64,000 nucleotides of DNA from Paulownia fortunei (lineage: Eukaryota; Streptophyta; Magnoliopsida; Lamiales; Paulowniaceae). The stretch covers positions 18,626,786 to 18,690,785 of the forward strand of contig CM033120.1 in assembly GCA_019321725.1 (NCBI GenBank), given 5' to 3'. The position numbers and the translations under genes were made by a program. The notes beneath the pieces are model-generated. The model ran no database searches, had not been told where the DNA came from, and saw nothing but the letters and a program-made list of their open reading frames with translations. Shown in pieces: positions 1 to 13,991 of this stretch (positions are counted from its first letter, which is position 1; every line of letters begins with the position of its first letter).

Positions 1-125
1 TCCATACCGAAATTCAACCGCAGGTTCCCACCAGGATTTGAACCCCCATCCTACCGCTGGAAGCGAGAAATATGTTGATTGAAAAATATATTGATTGATC
101 CACCAGTTAAGCTGTGCCCCAAGGG
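1..125 (-). repeat. tRNA-derived SINE-like fragment
   Basis: On the minus strand a box-A-like GGCACAGCTTAACTGG (103-118) is followed by an exact box-B-type GGTTCAAATCC (34-44). The spacing (about 60 nt) is long for a tRNA because of a duplicated TTGATTGA-type insert, and the T-arm stem does not pair well. A tRNA-derived SINE, or a decayed tRNA copy, is therefore more likely than a working tRNA. The element may continue beyond the window edge. Confidence 0.45.
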
Positions 126-202
126 CAACAAAATTATTAGTTATGCATATATCGCACTGCCTTAGAGTTAGACATTCTAAACATTCTCAATAACATTAAA
201 AG

Positions 203-226
203 ATATATATATATATATATATATAT
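203..226. repeat. (AT)n microsatellite
   Basis: Uninterrupted AT dinucleotide run of 24 nt. Confidence 0.95.
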
Positions 227-872
227 TTATCAATTTTATTATATTCATTATTTAAATACAAAAGAATATTAAAAAGTATTTTTTATTATAAATTTTATTA
301 TATTCTTTATTTTATTGTATTAATTATTATCATGTGTAATTTAACAAATAGTCAATATCAATGGAAAATGTAATAGAGTGTGAAATAATAACCCATATTT
401 ATGCGTATTCTGCTTTTGCTCCTCTACTTGTGGCTCTTTCCATATTTCTTTCTGCACCATTACTCCGTTGCTATGAATTGTGTATTTTTTTTGGTGCTAT
501 TATGATTTTATAGAAAAAAGAAAGAGATGAGTTTCCCGACCTTTGACTAATATATGTCTCCAAATTCGACAATTATGTGTCATTTTATATATGAATAACA
601 ATTTATTTATTTTTTAAAAAAAGTTAGCATCCATTTACAAATTACCTTAATGGCCAAGGAAATATTCACCAACTTAGCAAATGAAAGAATCACTAAATTA
701 AAAGCATTCTCCAACACAAAAATAGAACAAAACTTTTTCCAACCAAAAGACAAAGCTCGTCAACAAATTAAAAAAGGGTTTTTTTTTTTTTCCCATGCTC
801 CTTAAAACCAAAAATAGATAATACCATTATATTTGGTGCAAGGGGCAAAGAGAATTTTAATAATAACAACAG

Positions 873-901
873 CAATAATAATAATAATAATAATAATAAT
901 A
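873..901. repeat. (AAT)n microsatellite
   Basis: Nine or so AAT units in AT-rich intergenic DNA. Confidence 0.95.
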
Positions 902-1429
902 TTATGAGACACGATCCAATTACCAAGTGATATAATATAATATAAATTATTAAGAAAAAAAGAAATGAAAACAATAATCATCTCAAAGAGGCATATGCTC
1001 CTTAAATAATTAGTGTGATCGCATCACACAACCTTATCCTAGATCCTAGCAATTTCTTTCCCTCTTAATTGATTACTTGTTAATCCCAATGGGCAGCATC
1101 AATGTACTTATGATGAGTTTTATAATAATGTGAAAGTGCAGAGTTTGGACAGCATCAATGTACTTATATTAATTTTGTATTAGCAAAGTGCAGAGTTTGG
1201 ACATCCTGCGTCGAAAGCTATACTTACCTTTTAAAAAGTAAGAACCGATCAAATTGAACACGTGAAAAAAAACTCAAGATTTTAGCATTGTAATTATAGT
1301 ACCCAACAAGATTAATACCGTGTTATTATTAAATAAGCTTCTTTTATGGGTCCAAAAGCGAAAATAATTACTAATCAACAAGTTATTGTATTATTTTTTT
1401 GATAAATAATTTTATCACTGCACAAAACG

Positions 1430-2246
1430 TGTGACTCTGCCACGACTGATGAGAAAACTCCAGACGCACACTCTCTCCCCGTCGCTCTCGTGTCCCGGCA
1501 ATGATAGAGAAGGAAGACGACAGATTTTAGAGAGAGAAACCTCTGTCTATTTTAGACTCTTTGCTCTGCGAAAGCTTGTTCAGAAAGAGGAGAGACAGTG
1601 GGAGAAAAATTTAAAGAAAGGAAGCGAGCTTTTTCTGTTTCTTGAAACCAGAAAGGTCTGGCACGTCGCACATGTAATTGCATACTTCCTTCTCTCTCGA
1701 TTATCTATTTTATTCGGAATCAAGTATTGGGTTTTGCTTGCTGAAGTCAAAATTTGAGATTGAGGTTGAATTTTTTAGGTGAGCCACCTTCAAGATTTTG
1801 CATCAGAGGCAGCTTAGAAAGTTGAGTTTCACTTGCAGAGGTGTGCAAAGGCATTAAAATTTTAAGGTTGGTGGTGACGTTCTTTGGTTGTCGATGTGGT
1901 TTTTGGTGGTTATGTGGCTGATGTTAAGTTGACCCCACCATAGAATCCCCTTGCCAGCTATGTGATTAATAATGAAATCCTTTTTTTGTTTATTGCTGTC
2001 TTCTTGTACAATTTCTTCATTCCCAGATTAGGTTCTTGGGGTTCCTTTATCTTACTCCGAACGCTACTTTTTGGTTTCTTGGAAATGTATTGAGTTTTCA
2101 GTATGCATAATCAGATTCTTGATGTTTCGAATTTTTTTTTTTAGATTCTTGATAGCTGGAGATTTGGTGAATTTTGAATCTGTTTTTATGGATTTTGCGG
2201 GTTGAACTGTTGAATAAGGTCTTTTAAATTTTAAGACTAAACAAAG
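1430..2246 (+). promoter_or_regulatory. 5' leader and proximal promoter of the KUP gene
   Basis: The stretch between the AT-rich upstream DNA and the KUP start is pyrimidine-rich and richer in GC, as plant 5' UTRs often are. A plausible leader intron runs from a GT donor at 1779 to a polypyrimidine AG at 2143-2144. A palindromic CACGTG G-box lies upstream at 1259-1264. A 108-codon frame begins at 1431 but looks like low-complexity leader sequence, with no family resemblance. The transcription start was not identified. Confidence 0.4.
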
Positions 2247-5200
2247 ATGGCATCTGGGGTGGAATTCGATGAAGGCAATGAAACTAAGGGAAGTATGTGG
2301 GTTTTGGAGCAGAAGCTTGATCAGCCTATGGATGAGGAGGCCGGAAAACTTAAAAATATGTATAGAGAAAAGGTAAAAGCCACAGTTCTTCTCTTCGTTT
2401 ACACTAACCACGAAAATTCATATGTGAGGATATAAATAAACATGCTTTTGACATGTGTTTGTCTGCGGGTTACCTTTTACCTCTTCTCACTTTTCCATAG
2501 ATGTTCTTGAGACTTGATGCTCTCTTTCTTTTCCTTTCACTTTTTCTTTCCTTTCTGTTTTTACCCTGCCCCTCTTATGCTGTGCATTCCTAGTTCCTAC
2601 TTGATTGGTTTGGTATGGCTAACAATCTAAATTGGTAGCAGCTCATGACTAGCAGTACAAGATAACTTGGGCCTGCCAAAGTGATTGATTTGCTCTCACT
2701 CAGCAGGATTAAATTTGTTGCATCGAGTACTATAATTAATTTGCTGCATTGAATTGACTGGATGCTAGGTGCAATACTTGAATTCAACTTTATATGAGTG
2801 TTTAATTTCGAGAGTTTGAAATTGTATTACATCAAGCGCCATTATCTTGATGGCAGTCCTGGAATTTTATTATACAATCAGACAGCTTTTGTTATTAGCT
2901 GCTTTAATTCTACATTAACACTATAATTAGTGGATTACTTTGTTGTTGTGGGTAATTTTATTAACTGTTTCTTGATCAACTTCTGTTTAAACAGAAATTC
3001 TCAGCAATTTTGCTCTTAAGGCTTGCATTCCAAAGTCTGGGAGTGGTATATGGAGACTTGGGAACATCTCCCTTGTATGTGTTCTACAATACTTTTCCTC
3101 ATGGAATTAAAGACCCAGAGGATGTTATTGGTGCGCTTTCGTTGATTATATACTCCCTTACGCTGATTCCTCTCCTTAAGTATGTGTTCATTGTTTGTAG
3201 AGCAAATGACAATGGTCAAGGTAAGCTGCTTCTTAGCTACAAATTTCTATGATACCTTATTAGGTACTGTAATTTAATGATAGTGTTGGGTTTCTGGTTG
3301 CTGGAATTGAACATTATCAAGCAAATTTACCGGTGAATGGAACTCTCTCTTTAGCTGGCTGGATTAAAGATGTTGTTTCCTTCAATGACAGTCAGTTGGC
3401 ACTTCAAAGATTATAGTGGGAGAAATGCATAAACTAAATGTTTGAAAACCACAGTTTAAAGTACTAACTATGCAAAATGAAGTTTCATCACATAAGCTAG
3501 ATGAGATTTATCAACCGCTTCATTTTGAGCTGGATCTCCTACCTCTAGTGACTCTGTCTTTTTGTTGCGCTTAGTTAGGTATGAAGACAAAGGTCAGCAT
3601 TTTATGTTCCTCCCTTTTTTGGCTCAACTATCTGGTGTCATTTGCTATTAGCTGACTAAGAGAATACATAACCTACTTGATTCAATTGTTTTCCAGATTC
3701 CTCAGCCATCTTACGAGTTTGCTGAAGACATCATTCCATATATCTTTTTCGTGCATGAAACCCAACCCAAGTAGTTGAGTCTTGTCTTTCTCAAAATACT
3801 GCCTGTTAAGTAGGCTACAGTTTAAGATATGCAAAAAACTGTTCATCTGCAACTTCCAGACTTTATATAACTGAGTTCACTCTATCTATCACTGCCATAA
3901 CAGATTCAGAAATACTTTTGTGTAGCAGTTACATATGCACTACATGTTATACGTATATTTCTCTAATATGACTCGCTTGATCAGTTGTCCTTGCTTCTTA
4001 TGTGGTTATTTGGTTCTTGTTGACCTGAAAACTTGGTATAGCCAAAATGAACTTTTCTGTTTCTACTTTAATGCCTCATTCATGCAATCCCATTCACCTT
4101 TCTATCCTCTATTATCATGGCTTGTATGGATCATATATTCTTGTAACTGGAGATAACTTGTGAACAATCCATTTCTGGAAGAATGCTTGCCTACTCGTAA
4201 GCACTGTAATAGGAATTATTATTTCGATTAAAGAGATGGTTTCAATATTCATATACGCTGTGAAATTGAATGGTTTAGCAACAGCAACAGCCCAAAAGAT
4301 GGAGTACTGCTGAGATTATGATTTTCCCATATTTGTATTTAGGGAGATTAGTGAAGTTATGAAGTGACTGAATATGATAACACTTCTAGCTTTGGCACAT
4401 TTGGTACTCGAAGAAGTGATAACTGTGGATTTGTTCTAGGCACGAAATTCCTACCCCTAATATGTTGAGTTACTTCAAAAGACCATGCTGGATAACTTGA
4501 AAAACAAGCCAGAGCATTTGATACGCACTTGTAGACATTATAGATTAGTTACGCTCCCCTTCCAATTTTTGTGTCCAACAGGATTGGCCAAATATATTTA
4601 AATCCAGATTTGTGAGCCTAAACTTGTTTATATTTTAGATTTGCATGTTTCTTATGCCATCAATTAGATGTTAAAGTACATTGTCATAACATCAAGTAAA
4701 TAACATGTTCCCTAATTTATTTACTCTGTTGGTGAAGGCATTATATTCTGCCTTTTGAGCTGCATGCTTATATTAAATAGCCTTTTGCAACTATCTCCAG
4801 AATTTACTTATGGTGAACAATAGATCTGTCAAGCATTAATTGATCTATCTTCCTTTGATAGGAGGAACTTTTGCTCTTTATTCATTGCTTTGTCGGCATG
4901 CTAAGTTGAATACAATTCCCAATCAACACCGGACTGATGAGGAGCTGACAACTTATAGTCGTAGCACATTCCATGAGCATTCATTTGCTGCAAAAACCAA
5001 GAGATGGCTGGAGGCCCACACATTTAGAAGGAATTCCCTTCTTATTCTAGTACTTGTTGGGACATGCATGGTGATTGGTGATGGAATTCTCACTCCTGCT
5101 ATTTCTGGTAATTACGCCTCTTTCATCTGCTTTTCTTTTTCCTATCTGGTCTGCTATTTGTTTTTTTCAAACATTATTGGTCCATATTTTAATGATGCAA

Positions 5201-5401
5201 ATTAAGAAATTAATGATATTTTAGGTTTTGGATGAACTACTTTCATGGTTGTTACTTTTTCTAGGAAACATGCCAATAAGTTTAACCTTTTTTTTAACCC
5301 TGAAGAATGTGGTGTGGCATCTAGATGTAATAAACCTTCAAAGACAAGAAGATAGAGACCTTCAGAAGAAAAGAAGATGCATTGATGTATTTGTGTATTG
5401 C

Positions 5402-5439
<38 letters not shown>

Positions 5440-8400
5440 GACTTGGTTTATTAGTTAGTATTCTAATGTTGCCCTTGGAGATTGGTATTTGAATTGTCTA
5501 CTGACCACAGTACGTGTTAGTAGTTTAACAAGAAGCAGATAGTGCTATTACTTTGGACATGGGAATGTGAATGAATAATCATTTGATTTGTAGACAAAAA
5601 ATAATGAATTTATGTCCGACTGGGCATTACAATATGCAAGGCAAGAGATAGCCACACCACCAAGATGGTATACCAGTTGGTTTGGCTGTTTATTTCGGAA
5701 AGAGGTTACAGCTTCTTACCTTCTTGCTCTAGTAGTGTTCACCTCTATGGTGGAAGGGGTTTCAATTTAATTGGCATCTTGGTGGGGCTGTGATGAAGCG
5801 CTCGCCTTTTTGGCAGTAGCTATGGTTTAATCTAAACATTCCACAGTGGCAACGGACTAATATAAACAAGCTCAAGGAGGGTTCTTATGCTGGTTGCCCC
5901 TCTCCTGTCTTTGGATTATGAAGGAAAAAAGAAGGTAACCACATAGGAGGAAAACAATGATAGCAATCGACTTACCTATTTTGCTACTACAATTTCAATT
6001 TATGGTTGTGGCTTAATACTTAATTATGTTGAATAATACTACCAAGAGTTAATTCTTCCCTGATGATAACTTGAACACTCTCCAAGTATTCCTGCAAAAA
6101 ACATGTTAGGAGTGCTGGATTTAGTAATAGCTCTCAAGAGTGTATGAAAATATTTGCTGAATAATTATATCACGTGCCTTGCTTTTCCAAGATGAGCATA
6201 TATGTATAACATACCAATTTAATTGAACAATAATTCAAACTCTATCTAGATAAGTATCCAAATTCATCACAATTGAACCAGCTAACTTGAGGACTCTATC
6301 CGCAAATATCTGGGCCTGTATGAATTGGGTTTAGACTTAAACATATAGGCTAGGTCAAACCCTCCAGGTCGGCATATACCCTACCTGTAGTAAATCTTGG
6401 GCCTCCCCCCCCCGGGGAGAGCAAGGCCTAACATCCATCCTGGACCTGTTTACCATCTAGCTCGGCCCAAATACCCAAGCCCCATTACTAGGGTTAGTTT
6501 ATAGCACATCACTAAATGAGGATTGGTAAATATCCCTTTTGGTGGTTTAGAATGAAATTAGACTGAAATGATGTACTCAAAGATAAATGCACTTTTCGAA
6601 TAAAGTCTTATCATATTATTTGGCATACTTCAAGTCAATCTTCATGATATTTAACATTTAAGCTCCAGAACGTTTTTTCCTAGTTTGTTTTGGATTCATA
6701 AATTCTATGCACCTAGAGAATAAGGAACATTTGAAACCTCAGGCAATCAAAGCAATCAACTTTGAAGACATTGGTAAAATTTCAAACTTAAACATTCAGG
6801 GGTTATGATGGCATGACTGTGGGCATCTGTTTTTTATATGGTTAACTTTGCAAAGACGCTAAATGAACTTCTTGTTTACTGATCCAAATCCAGTACATGG
6901 TCCAATACAATTTATAAGATTTATGGTTAATAAGTGACCCTTTGTTAGTATCTTGCATGTCAAGTTTAAGTCTGCTTTAAGCTAATAAATTATGGTTCTA
7001 CTTGCCCATTAGGAACTTTATAAATCACATCAACAAAAAATGGAAGTATATGAAAAATGCTTGCAATAGATACTCATTATAGTGTTTGCATTTCTCTATT
7101 GGCATACAATCCTTAATTCCTTATTTCCATTTTTATTTAAGTATTCATTTTACATGAATTTCACAGTTCTTTCAGCTTCTGGTGGGATCAAGGTGGACCA
7201 TCCAAAGATGAGCAATGGTACTATCTACTCTCAAAACAAATATAATACTTTTGACTTTATAAATTATGTGTGTGTTTATAATATTTACCTTTTCTGTTTT
7301 ACATTGTCGTCGTGCGTTAGTGGCTGAGTCCTACTTATGGTCCTTATTAGGAGGTTGAGCCTATATTTATTGATGCAGATGTGGTTGTGCTTGTTGCTGT
7401 ATTCATATTGGTTGGTTTGTTCAGCATGCAACACTACGGCACAGATAAAGTTGGCTGGCTTTTTGCTCCAATTGTACTGCTGTGGTTTCTCATGATTGGA
7501 GGCATTGGCATATTCAACATATATAAATATGACAGCTCAGTTCTGAGAGCCTTTTCACCTTTGTACATATATCGCTACTTAAAAGGAGGACGGAAAGAAG
7601 GTTGGACGTCCCTTGGAGGGATTATGCTCAGTATCACAGGTTTTTATCCCTTCTCTGCTCATCCCTTCTCTCTCTCTCTCTCTCTCTCTCGTCATCCATC
7701 CTATGATTTTTCTAGGATTCCTCCTACAGGTACTCTGTAGCATATCTGAAAGTCAGATATAAACATTAAATTCTGACACTACTTACTATTGCAGGGACTG
7801 AAGCACTTTTTGCTGATCTTGCCCATTTTCCAGTTTCTGCTGTACAGCTTGCTTTCACAGTTGTTGTGTTTCCTTGCCTTCTTCTAGCCTACTCTGGGCA
7901 AGCAGCATACCTCATGGAAAACAGAGAACATGTAATGGATGCATTTTATCGTTCAATTCCAGGTATGATTCAACCTATAATTCAAATAATTTCCTACCTA
8001 GGAATTGCTTTAGCTGCTGTGTTGGTTTTAGAAATGAATAGTCATCAAATTTGATATATGAAAGCATCACTGGGTACTAAATGGGAAGTAACTCAAGAGT
8101 GTACTTTAGTTTGGCTGAATATAGATTTGTAAGGACCACTCAAGATTTCATAGCACCCTGGCATGATTGTCTTGGTTCAGCTCGATGTCAAGATAATGAA
8201 ATTAGATATCACTGAACTCATTACTCATTTGTTTATTTTCTGGGTGCAGAAAGAATATATTGGCCAGCGTTTATTATTGCAACTTTAGCTGCTATTGTTG
8301 CTAGTCAAGCTACCATATCAGCTACTTTTTCAATAATCAAGCAGGCCCTTGCATTAGGATGTTTTCCAAGAGTCAAAGTTGTACATACATCAAAGAAGTT

Positions 8401-9968
8401 CCTTGGGCAGATATACATTCCTGATATGAATTGGATCCTTATGGTTCTTTGTATTGCTGTGACTGCTGGATTCAGAAATCAAAGTCAAATTGGCAATGCT
8501 TATGGTGAGTTTTTGTGTGTTACGCTAAATTAAACTCTATTAAGTCTCATCCAACTCTCAATACTGATACATGTCAAAGATGTTTAAAAATGATGTTTTT
8601 TGGCTCTATTATTATAGAAGTTTCTAAATAAAATAGAAATGATGTATTGTGTCAAATTCCATGTATGTGAACGTGATAAATCTTATCTATTGTGGTGTCA
8701 TTGAGGTTTTCATTCTAATCAAGTTGTTACTGTAAAACAAAGAAGAGATGGGCATATACGCTTCAGTTTGTATGCACTATTAAAGTGTACTCGTGTTCAA
8801 GTCCTTTAAACCACATTGAATCTCATCTATTAGCATCTTAAAGACACATGGATTAGGGGTTATTTTATTTACTTGTGTAGTCAGAGAACTGTTTTCTGTA
8901 ACATTTATGTATGATGTGGCAACAGGTACTGCAGTTGTGATCGTCATGCTTGTGACCACTCTTCTCATGATGCTTGTAATGTTACTAGTTTGGCACTGCC
9001 ACTGGATCCTTGTCCTATTGTTCACTTTCTTTTCTCTAGTGGTGGAGTGTACATATTTCTCAGCAGTGCTTTTCAAAGTCGATCAAGGTGGTTGGGTCCC
9101 GCTTGTGATTGCTGCTGCCTTTCTTATCATCATGTATGTGTGGCATTACGGAACAGTTAAACGCTATGAGTTCGAGATGCATAGCAAGGTCTCCATGGCT
9201 TGGATTTTAGGGCTTGGTCCTAGCTTAGGGCTGGTCCGTGTGCCTGGGATTGGACTCGTGTACACTGAACTAGCTAGTGGTGTACCACATATTTTCTCAC
9301 ACTTCATCACAAACCTTCCAGCTATACATTCTGTGGTAGTCTTTGTGTGTGTGAAGTACCTTCCAGTGTACACGGTTCCAGAAGAAGAAAGATTTCTTGT
9401 GAAACGTATAGGACCAAAAAAATTTCATATGTTTCGCTGTGTTGCAAGATATGGTTACAAAGACCTTCATAAAAAAGATGATGAATTTGAGAAAAAGCTC
9501 TTTGACAACCTCTTCATGTTTGTTCGGCTTGAATCCATGATGGAAGGTTGTTCTGACTCTGACGAGTACAGTTTATATGGACAGCAAACACAGCAATCAG
9601 GAGAGTTTCTATTGAAAGATAATGCCCACATGTCTACATCAAATCTTGACCTCACAATTTCATCATTGGACTCTATTGTGCCTGCTAGATCGCAAATGCA
9701 TGTAAACAACACAATAACATCATCAGGACCAGAGAGCAGCCAAACAGAAGTCGACGAATTGGAGTTTTTGAGTAGTTGTAGGGATGCTGGGGTGGTTCAC
9801 ATTCTGGGGAACACTGTAGTTATAGCAAGGAGGGAATCTAGGATTTACAAGAAAATAGCTATCGACTACATATATGCTTTCCTTAGGAAGATTTGCAGGG
9901 AGAATAGTGCTATTTTTAATGTACCTCATGAAAGCCTTCTAAACGTTGGGCAGATTTTATTTGTATGA
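2247..9968 (+). CDS. KUP11: KUP/HAK/KT potassium transporter, KUP10/KUP11 clade
   Basis: Coding exons read as 2247-2372, 2995-3220, 4862-5107, 7167-7217, 7379-7639, 7795-7962, 8250-8504 and 8926-9968. They total 2376 nt, giving 791 aa, close to the length known for Arabidopsis KUP11. All introns are GT-AG. The family signature [13 protein letters not shown] sits at residues 58-70 and [10 protein letters not shown] at about 190-199, followed by many hydrophobic segments through about residue 510 and a long hydrophilic C-terminal domain encoded by the last exon. KUP proteins are multi-pass membrane carriers for K+ uptake or redistribution, at the plasma membrane or tonoplast. The ATG at 2247 was chosen because the N-terminal motif [14 protein letters not shown] is typical of this clade. 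No frameshift or internal stop was seen. Choosing KUP11 rather than KUP10 is a clade-level call made from memory of the family. Confidence 0.95.
5402..5439. repeat. (TA)n(GA)n compound microsatellite in a KUP intron
   Basis: A TA run passes directly into a GA run inside the third coding intron of the KUP gene. Confidence 0.95.
7667..7690. repeat. (CT)n microsatellite in a KUP intron
   Basis: CT run starting 27 nt after the donor at 7640. Confidence 0.95.
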
Positions 9969-11699
9969 ATTTTATGGACAGTAATTAAAGGGGCATATAT
10001 TTTCAATCTCATTGACTTCGTGCCTGTGCTGAGTTTGAAGTTTTTAAGTAATTGTATCAGCTTCTCGGGACTGCTTTTTCCAGTGATTTATGTGCTTTTC
10101 TTTCAACCTATGGTTGTGACTTGAAATACATATTGCTTGAGTTGTGTGGATTGAGAGGCTTAACTAAGGACAGATCATAACTCTGAGAATCTTGTTTGTT
10201 GCTTCTTTTTAACTTGTGGATTGATTAGCGAATCAATATAGGCGGGTATATGTTAAGACAGCCTGTCCACAAGGACCCCCAGTACTAGTTGAAGTTTCTT
10301 GTGAATATATATATTCAATCTAACTTCTTTTATTTTCTTAAAAAAAAAAAATGAATACTTCTGGATGAGATTCAAGAAATCACTTTGAGGCAGGCTAAGG
10401 TTTACATTTAAGGGCTTGACTTTGAAAAGATTTGAATGCCTTTGTATAATTGTATGTCAAGCCTTTACACATGCAACTCACTCAACATAATTTGTAAGTG
10501 TTGCGCCATACAACACTCATAACTTACTAGTACCTCCGTCATCTTATAATTGTTTGGGAAGAAATGCCAACATGGTGTAAGCTAATATGATATATTTTGG
10601 ATAGAATGTTTAGATAATAGATAAGTGTTATATTTATTTATGATATGAATATTATTTTCAAAACAGCCTATAATTATACATTTTTAATAAAAATTTAACA
10701 TTTAACATTTTCCTTTTTGGTTTTATATATTTTTCATTATTTTTTCTTTTGCGCTATATTTGGATATAGAATTTAGTAGGAAAAAGGTGAAAAGAACAAA
10801 CTAAATCAGTAAAAAAATGATTTTCTTGCACATTTCTTTTGGATAAAAAAGTGGCCAACCCCCAATACGAATGGCAAAGACCCCGTTTGAGTTGAAGAAA
10901 GAAAACTTATCAAAAAAAAAAAAAAAGAGTTGAAGAAAGAATATATCATTGTCAGTCTTTTTGCCTTCTACATGCGCCCCCCGACGGCCCCCCTAAATCT
11001 TTTCACCGAAGTCCTCCCTAAATTTTTTATTACCAAAACAGATACAACCATGGTGAATTCCATTCACATTCGCATAATTAATAGCAAATATTCCCTCTAC
11101 TTACAAGTATAGTAGTTGCACTATAGGCTATCAATGTCTACTATTATATGCTGATTTATCGCAAGATCCTTTTTTGGTAATTAAATCTATGCAAGATCAA
11201 ACAATAATTACTGAGTATGACATTAAAATTAGCAAAAAGATGTTGAAAAGAGAGGGAGCGAAAAGAAAGGGCTTAGCAGCATATCTTCTTAAACGCACCA
11301 AGACACTGCAGTAATCATAATCAAAGCCTCAACCGGCAGTTGATGGCGGCTATTATTACAACGATTGTACATACGAATACGCATATATTCAGAGTAGAGA
11401 GAGAGAAAGAGATAGTCAGGGCAGAGAACAGTAAACAGGCATCATGATCATCCATACACACTTAGATGGGGATATCAACGAAACGCAGATCAAGAAACGT
11501 TTCAAGAGGAGGGAGTGGAAGAATGAAGTGGAAGAAAAGAAAAAGGAAGGAAAAAACTTTAAAGTGCGAGGAGAGAGATGGTGACAGGCGTCCGGACGTT
11601 CCACGTGGCAAGTTCTCAGTGGATGAGGGATGGGCTCGCTTCCCACAGCAATACATCCCAGTTTGTGTGTAACCCCCCAAGTCCTATGACCCCGGCGAA
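9969..11699. other. KUP 3' region and KUP-CHR4 intergenic DNA
   Basis: The first few hundred bases are probably KUP 3' UTR. The rest is AT-rich with one weak Stowaway-like trace and a purine-rich stretch at 11220-11600 that leads into the CHR4 promoter. No gene was recognised. Confidence 0.6.
10529..10692. repeat. Possible degraded Stowaway-like MITE
   Basis: The left side, TACCTCCGTCATCTTATAAT, resembles the Stowaway terminus (TACTCCCTCCGTCCC...). The right side has AAACAGCCTATAATTATA, which partly mirrors the left interior. The right terminal CGGAGGGAGTA is not recognisable, so this is a weak call. Confidence 0.3.
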
Positions 11700-11771
11700 T
11701 CCTTATTTGTATCGTAGTGTATGCTATTGTTACTCTCACACAACACACACACACACACTCTCTCTCTCTAC

Positions 11772-11817
<46 letters not shown>

Positions 11818-13991
11818 TTTATTTCAATTGTCTGCCCCTATTCTCTCTCTTCTTATTCTCGTTTCTCTCATAGTCATATACCCTAACCCCCCTTTTGCCT
11901 CACTCCACCGCACCTTCAGTTTCTATCAGTTTATATATATAAAGAAATAAAAAAGATTTGATTTTTATAAGTTTTTGTGAGTTTTTGGTCCACAAACGAG
12001 ATTTGGTGAGTGAGTATTTCTTTCTGGGATACTGTTTTTTTCCAGTTTTTGAAGCGGGTCTTGCAATCTCAGCTGAATCTTGTGTGTTTTGCACTTCATT
12101 TTGATGGGACACTGCTTTACTTTTTGCATGTTGTGCGTTTAGGCTTTAATCGAGTTAAAGCTATGATTTTTCAGCATGCAGGTGATTTTTATTAGAAAAT
12201 GGGGGGTTTTGGGTTTTTGCTTTTCAATTGGAGTTAATGGGTGTTGTTTGAAGAAGCTGTTTTGATCTTCCATGAATCAAATGCACTGTTGCGTGTAACG
12301 ATCATTGATATACATTAGTTTATTTATTGTTTATGCATCTTAGGTTTTTCCTAAAATCATTTTCCAAGTTGTTGATTAATTGATAACAGATTTTGGTTTT
12401 GCATGGAAGGTTTTTTGCTTTATAGTTTCTGTTGTTCTCTTAGATTCGACAGTTAAGAATGCCATAATTCAATAACTGTGGCCACGTATCATAGTCGGAT
12501 TTTGAGCATAAGTTCTACTATTCTGATTGGTCGAGTCATTTGCTTGTTAAAACATATAAACCCCCTGGGGCGTTTAATCTGGTAAAAAACAAAGTGATAT
12601 ATAACATCTGCGACAATTCGTAACTTAAAAGGAAATGAAGAGAATGTAGTATTGTGCTCCTGGAAACTTATCAAATCAGAAAAACAAAGAAAAGGGATAT
12701 ATATTAGGTTTTTGAAACTTTTCAAGAGAAAAAAGAGTAACAAGAATGAGATGTATGATTCTTGCAGCAAATAATATGAAAAAAGAAAGAAACATATTGG
12801 CCTCAAGCAGCAACTTCTAGAAGAACAAAAAGAATTAAAAGCATAAAAGATTTTCCCTGTTCACAGCACCTAAAATTTGTGATGCCTTATAATTTTGTCA
12901 TTCTAGTAGCTTGTTGCATGGTGTGTGCAGCTATTTGTAACTGTCCGGCTGCCCTGAGCATCTTAGATCCACGGTGAACCTTCAGTTTCACTTACTAATT
13001 ACATGAACCCTAGTCCTTATGCTTGCTTGAGCATATACGTGAGAGTTTCAGTTTTGAAACTAATGTTTCTGTCTTTGAAATCATGCTTTTGCTATGATGA
13101 TGTTAAAAATGAGACAGTTTCTCAATCAACTTCAGCCCTTCTCATGGCCAGTCATCCTGGAATCTTGAAATGGCCAACCTATTAAGATTTTTCATTTTCT
13201 CTTTGAATTTTTTGGCTGCTCATTCCTCATAGGGATCTTATTTGACTCTCACATGTGATTTGAAGCACTTTATGTTTCATGGTCAATTTTATGCCAATGC
13301 TGATTAAGTCGTTTTGAAAGAGTGTGTGCAGGCTTTTTTGTTATTCTATATGTAATTTGTTATCCACAAGAACTGATGTTCTCTTTTCAGTTAACTGTTT
13401 CGTTTCAAAGAAATTATGACAATTAGACATTGTTTATTTGTTCCCTGATTGCTTTCCCATTCCCTTAATTTGATATAGATCCACCCCTGGCCTGAACTTA
13501 GAACATTGTTCGTGTTCTTCGTGAAGTCACGTAGACCATGAAATTAAATCCTCTTGAGCATATGATTTCAAATGTACCTGAAGTCTTGTTCATGGTTATG
13601 CAATTAATGAAGGTTTTTTGTCTGTGAAATTTTGTAATTTAGTTACCTTTCATCTAGAACTGGCACAACTTTGTTGCCAAGAGAAATTAATGAATGGATT
13701 TTGGTTAAGACATACTTGGTTTGTGGGTTTTGCTAACAGGATTTTTTACTTCCTCAACTTTGATATTTGTTGAGCTATTCAAGATTATAAGGGATTGGCT
13801 GCATTTTGGTTATAGCATTTACTACATTTGTTTCTTAAGAGTGACGTAGATGATCTCAATTCTATAACCTAGCTTCAGGTGGACAAGTGCTAGTTGCCTT
13901 TCTATTTTTAAGCTTGTCTCTTCAATGCTTTCTATCTATTGCCAAAAGTACAATGTTACATTTTTCGTTGCAGTTCATAAATGTATTGGCA
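11700..13991 (+). promoter_or_regulatory. CHR4 5' leader with a probable ~2-kb leader intron and CT/CA microsatellite
   Basis: A pyrimidine-rich leader around 11700-12005 contains (CA)n followed by a long (CT)n run (11736-11815). A good donor (ATTTG/GTGAGT) at 12006 and an acceptor (TTGCAG) ending at 13973 define a likely 1968-nt leader intron, a common arrangement for plant chromatin genes. The first coding exon then starts 18 nt before the ATG. A 4-codon uORF (13981-13995) overlaps the main start. Splice sites are inferred from sequence only, without transcript support. Confidence 0.5.
11736..11815. repeat. (CA)n(CT)n compound microsatellite in the CHR4 leader
   Basis: CA repeats pass into CT repeats with one short interruption at 11769-11773. 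It lies within the probable 5' UTR. Confidence 0.95.

Larger units (their letters stand above)
126..1429. other. AT-rich intergenic DNA upstream of KUP
   Basis: Low-complexity AT-rich sequence with AT and AAT microsatellites and a repeated phrase GTGCAGAGTTTGGACA near 1136-1203 that marks a short local duplication. A 68-codon minus-strand frame at 768-974 is driven by the AAT repeat and is not a gene. Confidence 0.6.

Noticed and set aside
1431..1757. 108-codon frame upstream of KUP
   Set aside because: Looks like pyrimidine/purine-rich leader; no homology pattern, and it is not in frame with a splice to KUP.
5651..5792. Inverted repeat around CCACCAAGATG in a KUP intron
   Set aside because: Only about 11 bp match well, with mismatched flanks; could easily be chance.
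6295..6520. GC-rich, GGCCCAA-type stretch with a C9 run in a KUP intron, resembling dispersed repeat DNA
   Set aside because: No terminal repeats, target duplication or coding remains could be identified.
11578..11950. Overlapping plus-strand frames rich in Ser/Leu
   Set aside because: Created by the CT/CA microsatellites of the CHR4 leader.
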